NCBI RefSeq assembly: GCF_023954305.1
Contig: NZ_JAMLIG010000001.1
Location: forward strand, 3,058,001 to 3,122,000
Direction: 5' to 3'
DNA length: 64,000 nt
From: Mesorhizobium sp.
GTDB taxonomy: Bacteria > Pseudomonadota > Alphaproteobacteria > Rhizobiales > Rhizobiaceae
The notes beneath the pieces were generated by a model, which made no database searches, was not told where the DNA came from, and saw only the letters and a program-made list of their open reading frames with translations. Of the stretch, positions 34,788-43,252 are shown in pieces (within the stretch, counting starts at the first letter, position 1; each line of letters opens with the position of its first letter). The position numbers were made by a program, and so were the translations under genes.

Positions 34788-36181
34788 GCGGGCTCCTCCC
34801 GTACGGTCAGCCCGAAACCGGCACCAGACGTGCGCCGCCGCAGGCCGGCGATCGCGATGGCCGATGCGAGGACCAGGACGAGGCCGTCGGCGATCGGATA
34901 GGCTAGCCAGAACGTGGGAACAACCCAAGTCAATCCGAGCGCGACGACCAGCATTGGGCTCAGCAGGAAGGGCTTAGCGAGCGTCAAGGCGGCGGTTCGC
35001 GCCGGCTGGCCGACGGCCTGGAAATAGAGCGCCAGGACCAGGATCGGACCGGTGAAAAGATAGAGCGACAGCATCGGCTGCAGGATCGTCGCGACCTGGG
35101 CGACGACCGCCGGATCGCCGATGAAGGCGGTTCCGACAAGGTGGCTGCCCCAGAGCAGAACCCCCTCGACGGCCGCGCAGTAGGCGAAGGCGAAGCCGAG
35201 GGCGAGCCGCAGCACGCGGTCTGAGCGGAGGTGGAGCCCCGCTCCGACATTGTTGCCGACGATGCTCTGCATCGCGAGCGCCAGCGCCATCAGCGGAAGG
35301 AACGTGAAGGAGAAGATCCGCGTGACGATCCCATAGGCCGCGACCGTCTCGGCATAGGCCGGCCCGGCCGTCAGGCGCAGGGTTGCGATGACGGTCGCCG
35401 AGACGAGCGCGATGCCGATGAAGCTCAAACTGACCGGCGCGCCGAGCACCAGGATGGAGCGCCAGCCGCCGGTCCATCTGTATCGGCGCAGCGAGGCGAG
35501 CGGCACGAAGCCGTCGCCGCGCAGGCGCTGGACGATGAGCAGCGACAGGCCCAAGGCCTGCGCCAGCGCGGTGCCGAGCGCCGATCCGGCGACGCCGAAG
35601 CCGAGCCCGACGATCAGCATGTAGTTGAGCGCGATGTTGGCGATGGTCACTCCGACGGACATCGACGCCATCAGGCCGGCGCGGCCCTCGTTGCGCCAGG
35701 CATCGGCGTGCAGCCCGAGCAGGAACTGCACGGGCGAGGCACAGACCGTGATGGCGAGGAAGGTCCAGGCCATGGCCGCGATCGGCTGCTGGCCGCCGGA
35801 CAGGCGGGCGATGGCGGCGTCGCCGCCGATGAAGAAGGCGGCAGCGAGCAGCAGCGCGATCAGGAGCACCAGCCCGTGCGCACGAGCGAACACGGCGGCC
35901 GCCTCGTCGCGCCGGCCGGCGCCGAGCGAGCGGGCAAACAGGCTGGACATGCCGCCGCTGACCAGGGTGGACAGCGCGATCGTCGCCATCAGGGCCGGGA
36001 AGACGAGGCTGATCGCGGCAAGCGCGTCGGCGCCGACGAAATGGCCCAGGAACGCCGCGTCGACGACGGTCAAGAGGCCGCTCATGCTCATGACGACCAT
36101 CATGGGCAGGGCCTGGGCCAGGAAGAGCCGGCCGGTGGGCGCGGTCAGAAAACGGTTCTCGGATGCGTGTCGGGACGACAT
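34784..36181 (-). CDS. MATE family multidrug efflux transporter
   Basis: Integral membrane protein of 465 residues with about 12 hydrophobic helices. The start (LFLAQALPMMVVMSMSGLLTVVDAAFLGHFVGADALAAISL) and the symmetric second half (GNNVGAGLHLRSDRVLRLAL) are typical of NorM-like MATE antiporters, which expel cationic drugs with Na+ or H+. A GAGGAG site precedes the ATG at 36181. It is divergent from the ArsR-type regulator at 36427 and 245 bp separate them. Confidence 0.92.
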   Translation of the reverse strand: MSSRHASENRFLTAPTGRLFLAQALPMMVVMSMSGLLTVVDAAFLGHFVGADALAAISLVFPALMATIALSTLVSGGMSSLFARSLGAGRRDEAAAVFARAHGLVLLIALLLAAAFFIGGDAAIARLSGGQQPIAAMAWTFLAITVCASPVQFLLGLHADAWRNEGRAGLMASMSVGVTIANIALNYMLIVGLGFGVAGSALGTALAQALGLSLLIVQRLRGDGFVPLASLRRYRWTGGWRSILVLGAPVSLSFIGIALVSATVIATLRLTAGPAYAETVAAYGIVTRIFSFTFLPLMALALAMQSIVGNNVGAGLHLRSDRVLRLALGFAFAYCAAVEGVLLWGSHLVGTAFIGDPAVVAQVATILQPMLSLYLFTGPILVLALYFQAVGQPARTAALTLAKPFLLSPMLVVALGLTWVVPTFWLAYPIADGLVLVLASAIAIAGLRRRTSGAGFGLTVREEPA

Positions 36182-36418
36182 CGCTCACTCCTCACATGAG
36201 GCATTCCGCGCTGGATGGGGGCCCGCATTGCCCACCTACGAAATGCTTCGAGGGTGAGTGTCGTGATTTCCTCGGGCTTCACCGTAACTTGCGTCCGCAG
36301 GCGGCAGGTGCCCGATACCTGCGGCGCGTGTAGGACCCGGACTGCCCCGGCGTCAAGGCGAAAATACTTAGCAAGTTGGCGAAGTTTTCCCTTGCGCGGC
36401 CGAGGGCGCCGATGATAG

Positions 36419-36434
36419 TTAGCTTTATGGCTAA
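36419..36434 (+). promoter_or_regulatory. Short inverted repeat around the start of the ArsR-type gene
   Basis: TTAGC (36419-36423) and GCTAA (36430-36434) flank the start codon region, and another TTAGC lies at about 36368. It could be an autoregulatory site of the ArsR-type protein. Confidence 0.3.
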
Positions 36435-36768
36435 GCATGATCCTGAGCTCTCCCTGTTGTTCCACGCGCTGGCGGATGAAACGCGACGCGCGATGCTGAG
36501 CCAGCTGGCCGAGGGCCCGGCCCGGGTGACGGATCTGGCCGGGCCGACGGGACTGCGCCTGCCGACGGTGATGCGCCACCTGTCGGTGCTGGAGGAGGCG
36601 GGTCTGATCGCGACGTCGAAGGACGGACGGGTGCGCACTTGCGCCATCGTGCCCGAGGCGATGGAGCCGGCGCGGACCTGGATCGACGAGCAGCGGGCCA
36701 TTTGGGAAGCCAGGCTCGACCGGCTGGACACGTTTGTGATGAATATAGTGAAGGAACGCGGAACATGA
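36427..36768 (+). CDS. ArsR-type winged-helix transcriptional regulator
   Basis: Product of 113 residues starting MAKHDPELSLLFHALADETRRAMLSQLAEGPARVTDLAGPTGLRLPTVMRHLSVLEEAGLI, the classic ArsR helix-turn-helix without an obvious metal-binding CxC. It ends overlapping the SRPBCC gene by 4 bp (ATGA). Regulators of this non-metal type are routinely paired with AHSA1/SRPBCC proteins, as here. An earlier in-frame start would add 17 residues and I consider it less likely. Confidence 0.9.
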   Translation: MAKHDPELSLLFHALADETRRAMLSQLAEGPARVTDLAGPTGLRLPTVMRHLSVLEEAGLIATSKDGRVRTCAIVPEAMEPARTWIDEQRAIWEARLDRLDTFVMNIVKERGT

Positions 36769-37688
36769 CGGCAAACACGAAAGCGAACGTGGCCCCGACG
36801 GACTCCCATCCGAGGCAAGGCGGCTTTGCGACGCTCACCTTCGAGCGGACCGTCGCGGCGCCCGTTTCGGCGCTGTGGCAGGCCTGGACGGCGCCGGCCG
36901 CGCGGGCGGTCTGGGCTTCGCCGTCGCCCTCGGTGAAGGTCGAGTTCCTCGAGGCCGACACGAAGGTCGGCGGCCGCGAGGTCTCGCTGTGCAAGGTTCA
37001 GGGCCAACCCGACATAAGCTGCGAGGTCGGCTGGCTGGTGCTGCAGCCTGCGGTACGCAGCGTGAACTACGAGGTGATCTCGTCGGAAGGCGCGACGCGG
37101 TCGACGGCGCTGGTGACCGCGGATTTCGCCGATCTCGGCGAGCGCAGCCGGCTGGTGGTGACGGTGCAGCTGTCGTCGCTCTCCGAGGACATGGAGGCGG
37201 GCTACCGCCAGGGCTTCGGCGCGGGGCTGGACAACCTCGCCGGCGTGGCGGAGCGGACCATGGTGCTGCAGCGGGTGATCAGGGCGCCGCGCTCGGTCGT
37301 CTGGGGCGCGTGGATGAACAACGAGACGCTGCCGCAATGGTGGGGGCCGGAGGGCTATTCCTGCCGCACCAAGCGGATCGACTTGAGGGCCGGCGGCGAA
37401 TGGGTCTTCGACATGATCGGCCCGGACGGCACGGTCTACCCGAACCATCACCGCTATGGCGAGGTCAGGACCGAGGAAGGGTTCGGCTACAGCCTGCTCT
37501 GGGGCGAGAACGGCCCGAAACATGCCGACGCCTGGGCTTCGTTCGAGGACGAGGGCGGGGCGACCAGGGTGACGCTCGGCATGGTGTTCGCCACCGCGGC
37601 CGAGTTCCAGACCGCGAAGGGCTTTGGGGCGGTGGAGCTGGGGCTGCAGACGCTGGGCAAGCTGGAGCGGTTTATCGGGAAGGTGTGA
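36765..37688 (+). CDS. Double SRPBCC (AHSA1-type) domain protein
   Basis: Two tandem START-like domains in 307 residues: domain 1 (about 20-160, FERTVAAPVSALWQAWTAPAARAVWASP) and domain 2 (about 165-305, LQRVIRAPRSVVWGAWMNNETLPQWWGPEGYSC). Such hydrophobic-pocket proteins bind small ligands, and when fused or paired with ArsR-type regulators their role is usually unknown. Both halves are complete. AAGGA precedes the ATG, which overlaps the regulator stop. Confidence 0.88.
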   Translation: MTANTKANVAPTDSHPRQGGFATLTFERTVAAPVSALWQAWTAPAARAVWASPSPSVKVEFLEADTKVGGREVSLCKVQGQPDISCEVGWLVLQPAVRSVNYEVISSEGATRSTALVTADFADLGERSRLVVTVQLSSLSEDMEAGYRQGFGAGLDNLAGVAERTMVLQRVIRAPRSVVWGAWMNNETLPQWWGPEGYSCRTKRIDLRAGGEWVFDMIGPDGTVYPNHHRYGEVRTEEGFGYSLLWGENGPKHADAWASFEDEGGATRVTLGMVFATAAEFQTAKGFGAVELGLQTLGKLERFIGKV

Positions 37689-38201
37689 GGGGGCGGGGGG
37701 TCTGGTGCTTGGCGGGGCGCATCGAAACCGGTGGCGATTCTCGTGGAGGGCACAGGCAACCCGAAGGGACAGTACTCACTCCGAGCAAACCGCTTGGGAG
37801 CGGCGCCTCCAGCCTGTCGGTCTTGGGGCCGGTTCCGGACTGTCCGCTTTGGCGAAGCTTGGACTGAGAGCCGCCGGTCCGCAGCCGACCCTATTGCGGA
37901 CATCGCGACAGCGTCGTCTCCACTGGCGGCTTTGCGCCCCCTATCCAGCCGTTCGGGCAAGATTTGCCTTCACCTAGGAGCGGACGTAGGGCTCGGACGG
38001 GATCAAAGTCAACTTTGCGCCCACATTCGAGATGTTGGGCAAACTTAGCTTTCATCCAGAAGCGGAAGTTTCAAGGCTAAATTGAGGAGCGTCTTCTTGA
38101 TGAAATCCCAAGTCCAAACCTGAACGAGAACCCCGCACCCCCGCTGAGGCAATTATTGGCCCCAGGGACCGCTGCGCACGTCACTCACCTTCCTACTGAA
38201 C
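37689..38201. other. Gene-free stretch at the left edge of the low-GC island
   Basis: No convincing gene in 513 bp. The open frames here lack family character. TGTCCGC (37841-37847) and GCGGACA (37896-37902) form an inverted pair resembling decayed intergenic repeats of alphaproteobacteria. Composition shifts from about 65 percent GC at the left to about 50-55 percent at the right, by eye. Confidence 0.5.
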
Positions 38202-39317
38202 GTGGATTTGCAACATCCGGCGAGTCGGCCTAACCTGATTGTCTATCGCTTCGTGATCGTGATCGTCTTCGAGGGTCTATTGCCAACTAGTCCGAAGCCA
38301 AGCTCCACCAAGACGTCCTCCAGCGGCATACTGACCCGCGATGACATCGTCAGGCTTCGCCTAATCAGGCCGGAGGACATGTCGCAGGAGTGTCTCAAGC
38401 CGGCGAGCTACGACCTGCGACTGGGCGGCGAATACATGCTGGCCGAGAAGAGTGACGGGAAGGGCAAGCGTGGCCACTCGGCAGTCAAGTCCTGTGCTGG
38501 CTCATCGTTGACCATTCTGCCGTTCTCGAGCGTCCTTGTATCCACGTATGAGCGCGTGCAATTGCCGCTGAACGTCGTGGGACGGTTTAACCTCCGGGTT
38601 CGCATGGCGTTCAAGGGCTTGGTGGTCCAGATGGGCACTCAGGTTGAGCCCGGCTACAGGGGCAGGCTGTTCGCGATCATCCAAAACATCACGGAAGAGC
38701 CGGTCGTTATCGAATATTGTCACTACAAGACCCGCCCGTTTACAATAGAGTTCCATCATACGACCGCAGAAGCCAAGCTGGAGGAGGCCGACCGTAAGGA
38801 GTTCAACCACATCAACGATTTGATGGCGGGTGATGGATTCCCTCGCGCGATCAATTCTATTACTGAGAAAGTTGACGGGATCGATCGGTGGAATCGTCGG
38901 TGGATTAGATGGCTGCCTCTCTGGTTGCCCGTTGCCTCAGCCTTCGCGCTGACGGGTGCGACACTTTTCGTTTCCGTGCTGGCACCGATTGTTGTCGATT
39001 CCACAGGCAAATCGATTGCGGTCGCCACGGACGGGGCGATAACGTCTATATATGGCAATCGCGTTTCAGCCTTGGAGGGTTGGCGGGATGATGTGGATGC
39101 CGACACCAGACGGGCGCATGATGGATTGGAGTCGACGTCCATGGCTTTAAGCCGGCTTGAGGATTGGCGCACGTCCATCGAAGCCGACAGGCAGGCCCTG
39201 AGGATTGAATTAGACAGGGCGACAGCGACGATTTCTGAATTGCGCGCACAACTCGCGGAAATCGAGCGGGTCGTGTCGGCTGACAAAACTAACCAACAAG
39301 AGAGCCAGCCAAGATGA
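38202..39317 (+). CDS. Membrane protein with degenerate dCTP-deaminase/dUTPase-fold domain
   Basis: Product of 371 residues if the GTG at 38202 is used; a TTG at 38280 with GAGGG upstream is an alternative. Residues 43-185 have the dCTP deaminase layout: ILTRDDIV, KPASYDLRLGGEY, VVGRFNL and EPGYRGRLFAIIQN. The catalytic glutamate of the motif VLE-F-YN is replaced by Ile, and the Ser/Arg pair of GRSSLAR is altered, so deamination is unlikely. A membrane helix (238-265) and a coiled coil (about 300-360) follow. First gene of a tight three-gene operon, with lower GC than the flanks. Confidence 0.75.
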   Translation: MDLQHPASRPNLIVYRFVIVIVFEGLLPTSPKPSSTKTSSSGILTRDDIVRLRLIRPEDMSQECLKPASYDLRLGGEYMLAEKSDGKGKRGHSAVKSCAGSSLTILPFSSVLVSTYERVQLPLNVVGRFNLRVRMAFKGLVVQMGTQVEPGYRGRLFAIIQNITEEPVVIEYCHYKTRPFTIEFHHTTAEAKLEEADRKEFNHINDLMAGDGFPRAINSITEKVDGIDRWNRRWIRWLPLWLPVASAFALTGATLFVSVLAPIVVDSTGKSIAVATDGAITSIYGNRVSALEGWRDDVDADTRRAHDGLESTSMALSRLEDWRTSIEADRQALRIELDRATATISELRAQLAEIERVVSADKTNQQESQPR

Positions 39318-40633
39318 TCTGGGACTATGTTTTCATCGGCGCAGGCCCCGCATCACTTGCAGCGGGAGCCGAGCTTGCCCGCGCCACTGGCGCGAGCGTG
39401 AGGATTTTTGAAGCGGGACACACTCTGCGTCATCGCGGCTGCCCCGGACTGAAGGACAAGACCTGCGTCTCCTGCGCTGGGGAGTCCTGTCACGTGACGC
39501 AAGGTGTCGGCGGCAGTAGTGCGATCTTCGGTAACAAGACCTGCTATTTCCCGGCTAGCAGCGGCATCCTGAAATTTCTGTCAACCCGCGACCGCGATCC
39601 CGTAGAGCGCCATGTTCGCCGATTGGTTGGCGACGCTTTGGCTGCCACCACGAATGTGGTTCCCTTGGGAACTTCGCACAATCGCAAGCTTTACCATGCG
39701 GGTGTCATTTTCCGGGGCGATTACCGCCGCCTGGTCCAGAGCTTGGTTGATCAAGCCAGCGGCACATGCACGCTGAGCGAAGGCACGCCTGTAAGTGATG
39801 TTCGGTCGCGCGGTGATCTTATCGAAATCACCACCACCATGGGCGAGAAGGCGTCCGCGAGGCACCTGGTTCTCGGGACCGGTCGTTCGGCCGCTGCGGC
39901 AAGCATGCGGTGGTTCGAGGCGCTTGGCTGCGAGGTTCGCCCGAACTCGCCGGACGTGGGATTTCGGATAGAGGCAGACTCGTCAGACTTTGAGCATTCC
40001 TTCTTCTACCAGACCGACCCGAAGTATAAGTTCACCCAGCCAGGTGTAGGTTCTTCGCGCACGTTCTGCGGTTGCCGGGGCGGTGCGATCATCCCCGTCA
40101 AACACGGCGACGCGTTCTTCGCGGACGGGGCATTCCTCAATGCAGACACCGGCCGCACGAATATAGCCTTGATGGTCCGCACCGATGCCGTTCCCGCGGG
40201 TGACGAGATCGGCCGTTGGCTAGCGAAGGTGAATCGACATGCTGGCGGGCGGCTGCTCCTGGGCCGCGTGGACCTCGACGCTGGCGCAGAAGATGTTGCT
40301 CAAAGCGTTGTCGGGTTGCTGCCCAGTTGGCCAACGGCGGACCACCATGCGCTTGCGCGCGATTTGATCCACAAAGTAATTGGTGGCGAGTATGTGCGAG
40401 CCTTCAGGCAGAAAGCTGGCACGGCCAAGGTCTATGGCCCGTCGATTGATCTGTATTGGCCCCGTGTGACGATCCGCGAAGGGTTCCGCAGCAGCGTCGA
40501 CAACGTCTCGGTGATCGGTGACGCCACGGGGGTCTCTCGCGGTATCGTACAGGCTCTCACGTCGGGTTTGGGCTGGGCAGCGGCTGAGGTCCGTCGTAAG
40601 TCTGCCCCGTCACTTAAAGAAGCTGTGTCATAG
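39314..40633 (+). CDS. FAD-dependent dehydrogenase, COG2509-like
   Basis: Product of 439 residues. It starts with a dinucleotide fold (YVFIGAGPASLAAGAELA), then a four-cysteine segment (Cys43, 51, 54, 59) leading into GVGGSSAIFGNKTC, and RTFCGCRGGAIIP in the second half, followed by a C-terminal GD aspartate segment (VSVIGDATGVSRGI). These are the landmarks of the uncharacterised COG2509 FAD dehydrogenases, whose cysteine cluster may hold metal or Fe-S. It overlaps the upstream gene by 4 bp and abuts the next. Confidence 0.8.
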   Translation: MIWDYVFIGAGPASLAAGAELARATGASVRIFEAGHTLRHRGCPGLKDKTCVSCAGESCHVTQGVGGSSAIFGNKTCYFPASSGILKFLSTRDRDPVERHVRRLVGDALAATTNVVPLGTSHNRKLYHAGVIFRGDYRRLVQSLVDQASGTCTLSEGTPVSDVRSRGDLIEITTTMGEKASARHLVLGTGRSAAAASMRWFEALGCEVRPNSPDVGFRIEADSSDFEHSFFYQTDPKYKFTQPGVGSSRTFCGCRGGAIIPVKHGDAFFADGAFLNADTGRTNIALMVRTDAVPAGDEIGRWLAKVNRHAGGRLLLGRVDLDAGAEDVAQSVVGLLPSWPTADHHALARDLIHKVIGGEYVRAFRQKAGTAKVYGPSIDLYWPRVTIREGFRSSVDNVSVIGDATGVSRGIVQALTSGLGWAAAEVRRKSAPSLKEAVS

Positions 40634-41530
40634 ATGCTCCGCTTCGGCGTCGCGGGATATCCCTTGGCCTTTACCCGCTCGGCCAAGGGAAAGTCGCGCA
40701 TGGCGATCATGGAGTGGTTGGCGACGCAAGGTCTGGACGCTCTCGAGCTCCAGATGACCTATGGCCCGAGGACCAAACCGGAGACCTGCAGGGAACTGCG
40801 GGCGGTTGCCGCTGACCATGGTATTCGGCTATCGGTCCATGCCTCCTATTTCATCGTGTTGACCAGTGACGATCCTCAAAAGGTCCGTCGGTCAATCGAT
40901 ACGCTCAAGGTCACGTCGGACCTTGCCGGCGAGCTGGGCGCGAAGGAGGTAGTGCTGCACCCCGGGTCGGTCTACGGCCATCCCGGCCGCGCATTGGATC
41001 ACTTCGTTTCGAACGCCGGGCAGTTCCTTACCGAGTATGGCGACAGCGGGGCCGGTATTTTCGTTGAGACCGCCGGGAAGACCGGCCAATTGGGCTCGGT
41101 CGACGAGATATTGGCGATGTCGGCAGCGCTCGCCAACGTTCATCCATGCATTGATTTTGGGCACGTGCATGCCCGGACGCTTGGGACCTTGCGATCGAGC
41201 GAGGCTGTGGGGTCGGTCGTCCGGCAGGTTGGCAATTTCCTACTCTCCCGACCAGACAAGCGAGTCCATTTCCACTACACGCCTATCCATTTCGGCCCGA
41301 AAGGCGAGATTCAGCATCGCGCGATCAATGACCGGCGACCGTCCGCAGACGACCTGTTTGCCGCTCATGCGCATCCTGAAGAGGGCTTCTACCATCCTCG
41401 GGTAGCGAACGTCGCGCCATGGCTGCGAGCGTTGAGCATTAATGCCACGGTGATCTCAGAGACCCACAACAGCCAGGAGGAGGGCGCTTGCGCCCTCCGC
41501 GATGCTGTCCTCATGCGGCAGGCGGCCTAA
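40634..41530 (+). CDS. AP-endonuclease-2-like/sugar isomerase TIM-barrel protein
   Basis: Product of 298 residues of the xylose-isomerase-like TIM barrel superfamily: FGVAGYPLAFTRSAKGKS, LEALQMTYG-type strand, IRLSVHASYFIVLTS, EVVLHPGSVYGH, IFVETAGKTGQLGSVDEI, CIDFGHVHAR, VHFHYTPIHFG and TVISETHNSQEEGA. The H, E, D and H residues at strand ends match the metal sites of endonuclease IV, including the DFGH-x-HAR element, so a DNA-repair or sugar-phosphate role is possible. It begins immediately after the FAD dehydrogenase stop, in one operon. Confidence 0.8.
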   Translation: MLRFGVAGYPLAFTRSAKGKSRMAIMEWLATQGLDALELQMTYGPRTKPETCRELRAVAADHGIRLSVHASYFIVLTSDDPQKVRRSIDTLKVTSDLAGELGAKEVVLHPGSVYGHPGRALDHFVSNAGQFLTEYGDSGAGIFVETAGKTGQLGSVDEILAMSAALANVHPCIDFGHVHARTLGTLRSSEAVGSVVRQVGNFLLSRPDKRVHFHYTPIHFGPKGEIQHRAINDRRPSADDLFAAHAHPEEGFYHPRVANVAPWLRALSINATVISETHNSQEEGACALRDAVLMRQAA

Positions 41531-42110
41531 CGAGCGGCTTGTCCACCGGCAGCAGCTCATAAAACATGATGCCTTGGTCGCCGGTGATGGCCGCTTCGGT
41601 ATAAAATGTGTCGAAAGGAAGCTTGCGACACCAGCTTAAGATCTTCTGGGTGCCAGAGCGCAGGCGCTCGGGCACTTCCGCGACCGCAGGGTGCCGTTCG
41701 TAGCGGTCAACTCTGCAGGTGAAGTGCGGGGCGTCATGGCCCCTGGAAACTAGAGTTTTTTCGTCCAGCGCGCCCTCGACGGTGTAGCCCTCCCAATCGC
41801 AAAGGATGTTCAGGAAAGCTACCGGCTGCCATGAAGGGTAGACGATATAGCCTTCGACATCGCCGTGTCGTTGAAGCCTTGCATTAATCAGCGGTACTAA
41901 CGCTTCCTCCACCACGTGGTTTGCGAAGTAGCTCCCTATCTCGCGAGCGCCGTCTTTGCGCACCGTGCGCACCGTCCAGCCGTTGGGTGCCTTGGCAGGC
42001 AAAGGTGTCGCGAGGTCGTCGGCTTCAACAACATGTGTCCAACGCGGCACGGGCAAGCCGTAAGCCGCGAGCAGCTCGAGCCCTGATAAGCGTTGCGAGG
42101 TTCGGTTCAT
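41511..42110 (-). CDS. Unknown protein (199 aa), possible ATP-grasp-like fold
   Basis: Convergent with the three-gene operon and overlapping its end by 20 bp. The start SGLELLAAYGLPVPRWTHVVEADDLATPLPAKAPNGWTVRTVRKDGA is reminiscent of the first lobe of ATP-grasp enzymes (amino-terminal helix, strand, then VRTV-K), and GYIVYPSWQPVAFLNILCDWEGYTVEGALDEK looks like the second lobe. The metal-binding acidic residues of a true ATP-grasp enzyme are not clear, so I give this only as a possibility. A longer start at 42125 exists. Confidence 0.55.
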   Translation of the reverse strand: MNRTSQRLSGLELLAAYGLPVPRWTHVVEADDLATPLPAKAPNGWTVRTVRKDGAREIGSYFANHVVEEALVPLINARLQRHGDVEGYIVYPSWQPVAFLNILCDWEGYTVEGALDEKTLVSRGHDAPHFTCRVDRYERHPAVAEVPERLRSGTQKILSWCRKLPFDTFYTEAAITGDQGIMFYELLPVDKPLVRPPAA

Positions 42111-42172
42111 GCTTCCGCTTACCATGCTGCCTCTTACAGTGCGACATGGGTTTGACTACGCTTGGCCACGTT

Positions 42173-42350
42173 TGGTCTGCCCCCACAAAGTGGTCTCGTG
42201 TGCATGGCTTTTGAGCCGTTGGAGGACTGGAGAACGCCGGAAAAGTGACACCGCGAGGAAGAGATCGTCACAAAGCTTCGGCAGTTTGATATGCTTAGTT
42301 CGCAGGGCAGATCGGTCGCTGAGGCGATCCGCTCGATAACCAATAAAGGC
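42173..42350 (+). pseudogene. IS3-family transposase OrfA remnant
   Basis: The frame at 42249-42338 translates to HREEEIVTKLRQFDMLSSQ followed by GRSVAEAIRSI, matching the N-terminal HTH of IS3-family OrfA proteins, then loses the frame and homology. An in-frame stop lies just upstream (42246). The sequence TGGTCTGCCCCCACAAAG at 42173 resembles an IS3-type terminal repeat. The element is truncated to about 180 bp, and marks an old mobile insertion at the right edge of the island. Confidence 0.65.
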
Positions 42351-42840
42351 CGAAGAAAACTCGCATGTGAGACAGTCGCAATACAATGGTCCGAGCGGCG
42401 AGCGCGCGCCTTGTCCTCAGCGAACATGGAGATGACGAGCGCGGCACGAGGCGTTGAGCCACCTCACCGTGGATCGGCTTACCAGGACGCTTGATAATAC
42501 GCGTTGCTCGCAAAGAACCAGACTGTCCAAATACGGAACCCAACGCGACAATGCGGGTGTCGTCGCCAAAGGTCCGCTTCCCACCCCCTTCCGCACATAC
42601 CAGCGGCGCAAGCGTAATGGCATCTTTTCGGGACGAGCCAAGGTCTCGGGTGAAATGAGACGCATCGCTCTCATCCGGGCAACGCCTCGCAAAGCAGATC
42701 GCGCTCCTCGCTCCCAACCCCGGAAATCCCCCGCCGAAACAAGCCGTTAACGCCCGTATCCGCGCCGCGAAAAAAATCCGCCCCACCCCCACTTTTTCCT
42801 TGATTGTGACACCCCCTCTCATTACATCCGCGCTTGCCCA
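42351..42840. other. Unassigned intergenic DNA
   Basis: No gene recognised between the IS remnant and the ornithine decarboxylase leader. Long antisense open frames exist here but have no family character and overlap the leader RNA. Confidence 0.5.
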
Positions 42841-42855
42841 AAGTCGCACGTGCCT

Positions 42856-43252
42856 GTGGGCGTCCCCCGAACCTCGGAATGGCGAGGCGAGGGCAGGTAA
42901 CCGGGGAGTAACGAACCCGGTCGGTTCAGCGGCCAACCGCCGATCCGAGGACGCCTTGAAGCAACGACGGTGCGGGCCTTGTTGGAAGCCGGTTGTCCAC
43001 ATGCCGGTCTCCTCTGAGGCACACCCTCATTGCCGGCAGTGCGGACGGGTTTCCCCTCCAAGCCAAGGCAGACAAAGCGAACCGAGGTCGGGCTGACCAA
43101 GGTTCATCGCCGCGAGACGGCTTTCGATGGTTCCGGGGTCTCCACCGGCTGGTTCCATCGGATACGCGTCCCGCCTTTGTTTGACCGCGACAGCGAGGCT
43201 GCGTGCCCGCTCGCTCGCAGCAATGGCGCACACTTGCGCGATGGAGAGACCG
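42856..43252 (+). promoter_or_regulatory. Structured 5' leader of ornithine decarboxylase, speF RNA-like
   Basis: An approximately 400-nt stretch without a gene directly precedes the ornithine decarboxylase start. Its upper part folds: closing stem GGCGTCC (42859-42865) with GGACGCC (42949-42955), enclosing CCTCG/CGAGG (42872-42876/42883-42887), ACCGGG/CCCGGT (42900-42905/42916-42921) and CGGTT/AACCG (42922-42926/42935-42939). A conserved RNA called the speF leader is known upstream of this gene in alphaproteobacteria. Position, length and folding fit, but I cannot run the covariance model. Limits are approximate. Confidence 0.6.

Noticed and set aside
33048..34901. Long plus-strand open frame opposite the ABC-F and Glyoxalase_8 genes
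   Set aside because: Antisense shadow; the minus-strand frames have Walker and signature motifs and ribosome binding sites.
38202..39317. Reading the first island gene as an active antiphage dCTP deaminase
   Set aside because: The catalytic Glu and the Ser/Arg pair are not present in the alignment by eye, so an active deaminase is not supported.
42295..43002. Minus-strand open frames of up to 235 codons between the island and ornithine decarboxylase
   Set aside because: They overlap the structured leader and the IS remnant, have no family character and no ribosome binding site.
43127..43252. Longer N-terminus for ornithine decarboxylase
   Set aside because: The extra 42 residues are not part of rhizobial ornithine decarboxylase, and the region belongs to the leader RNA.
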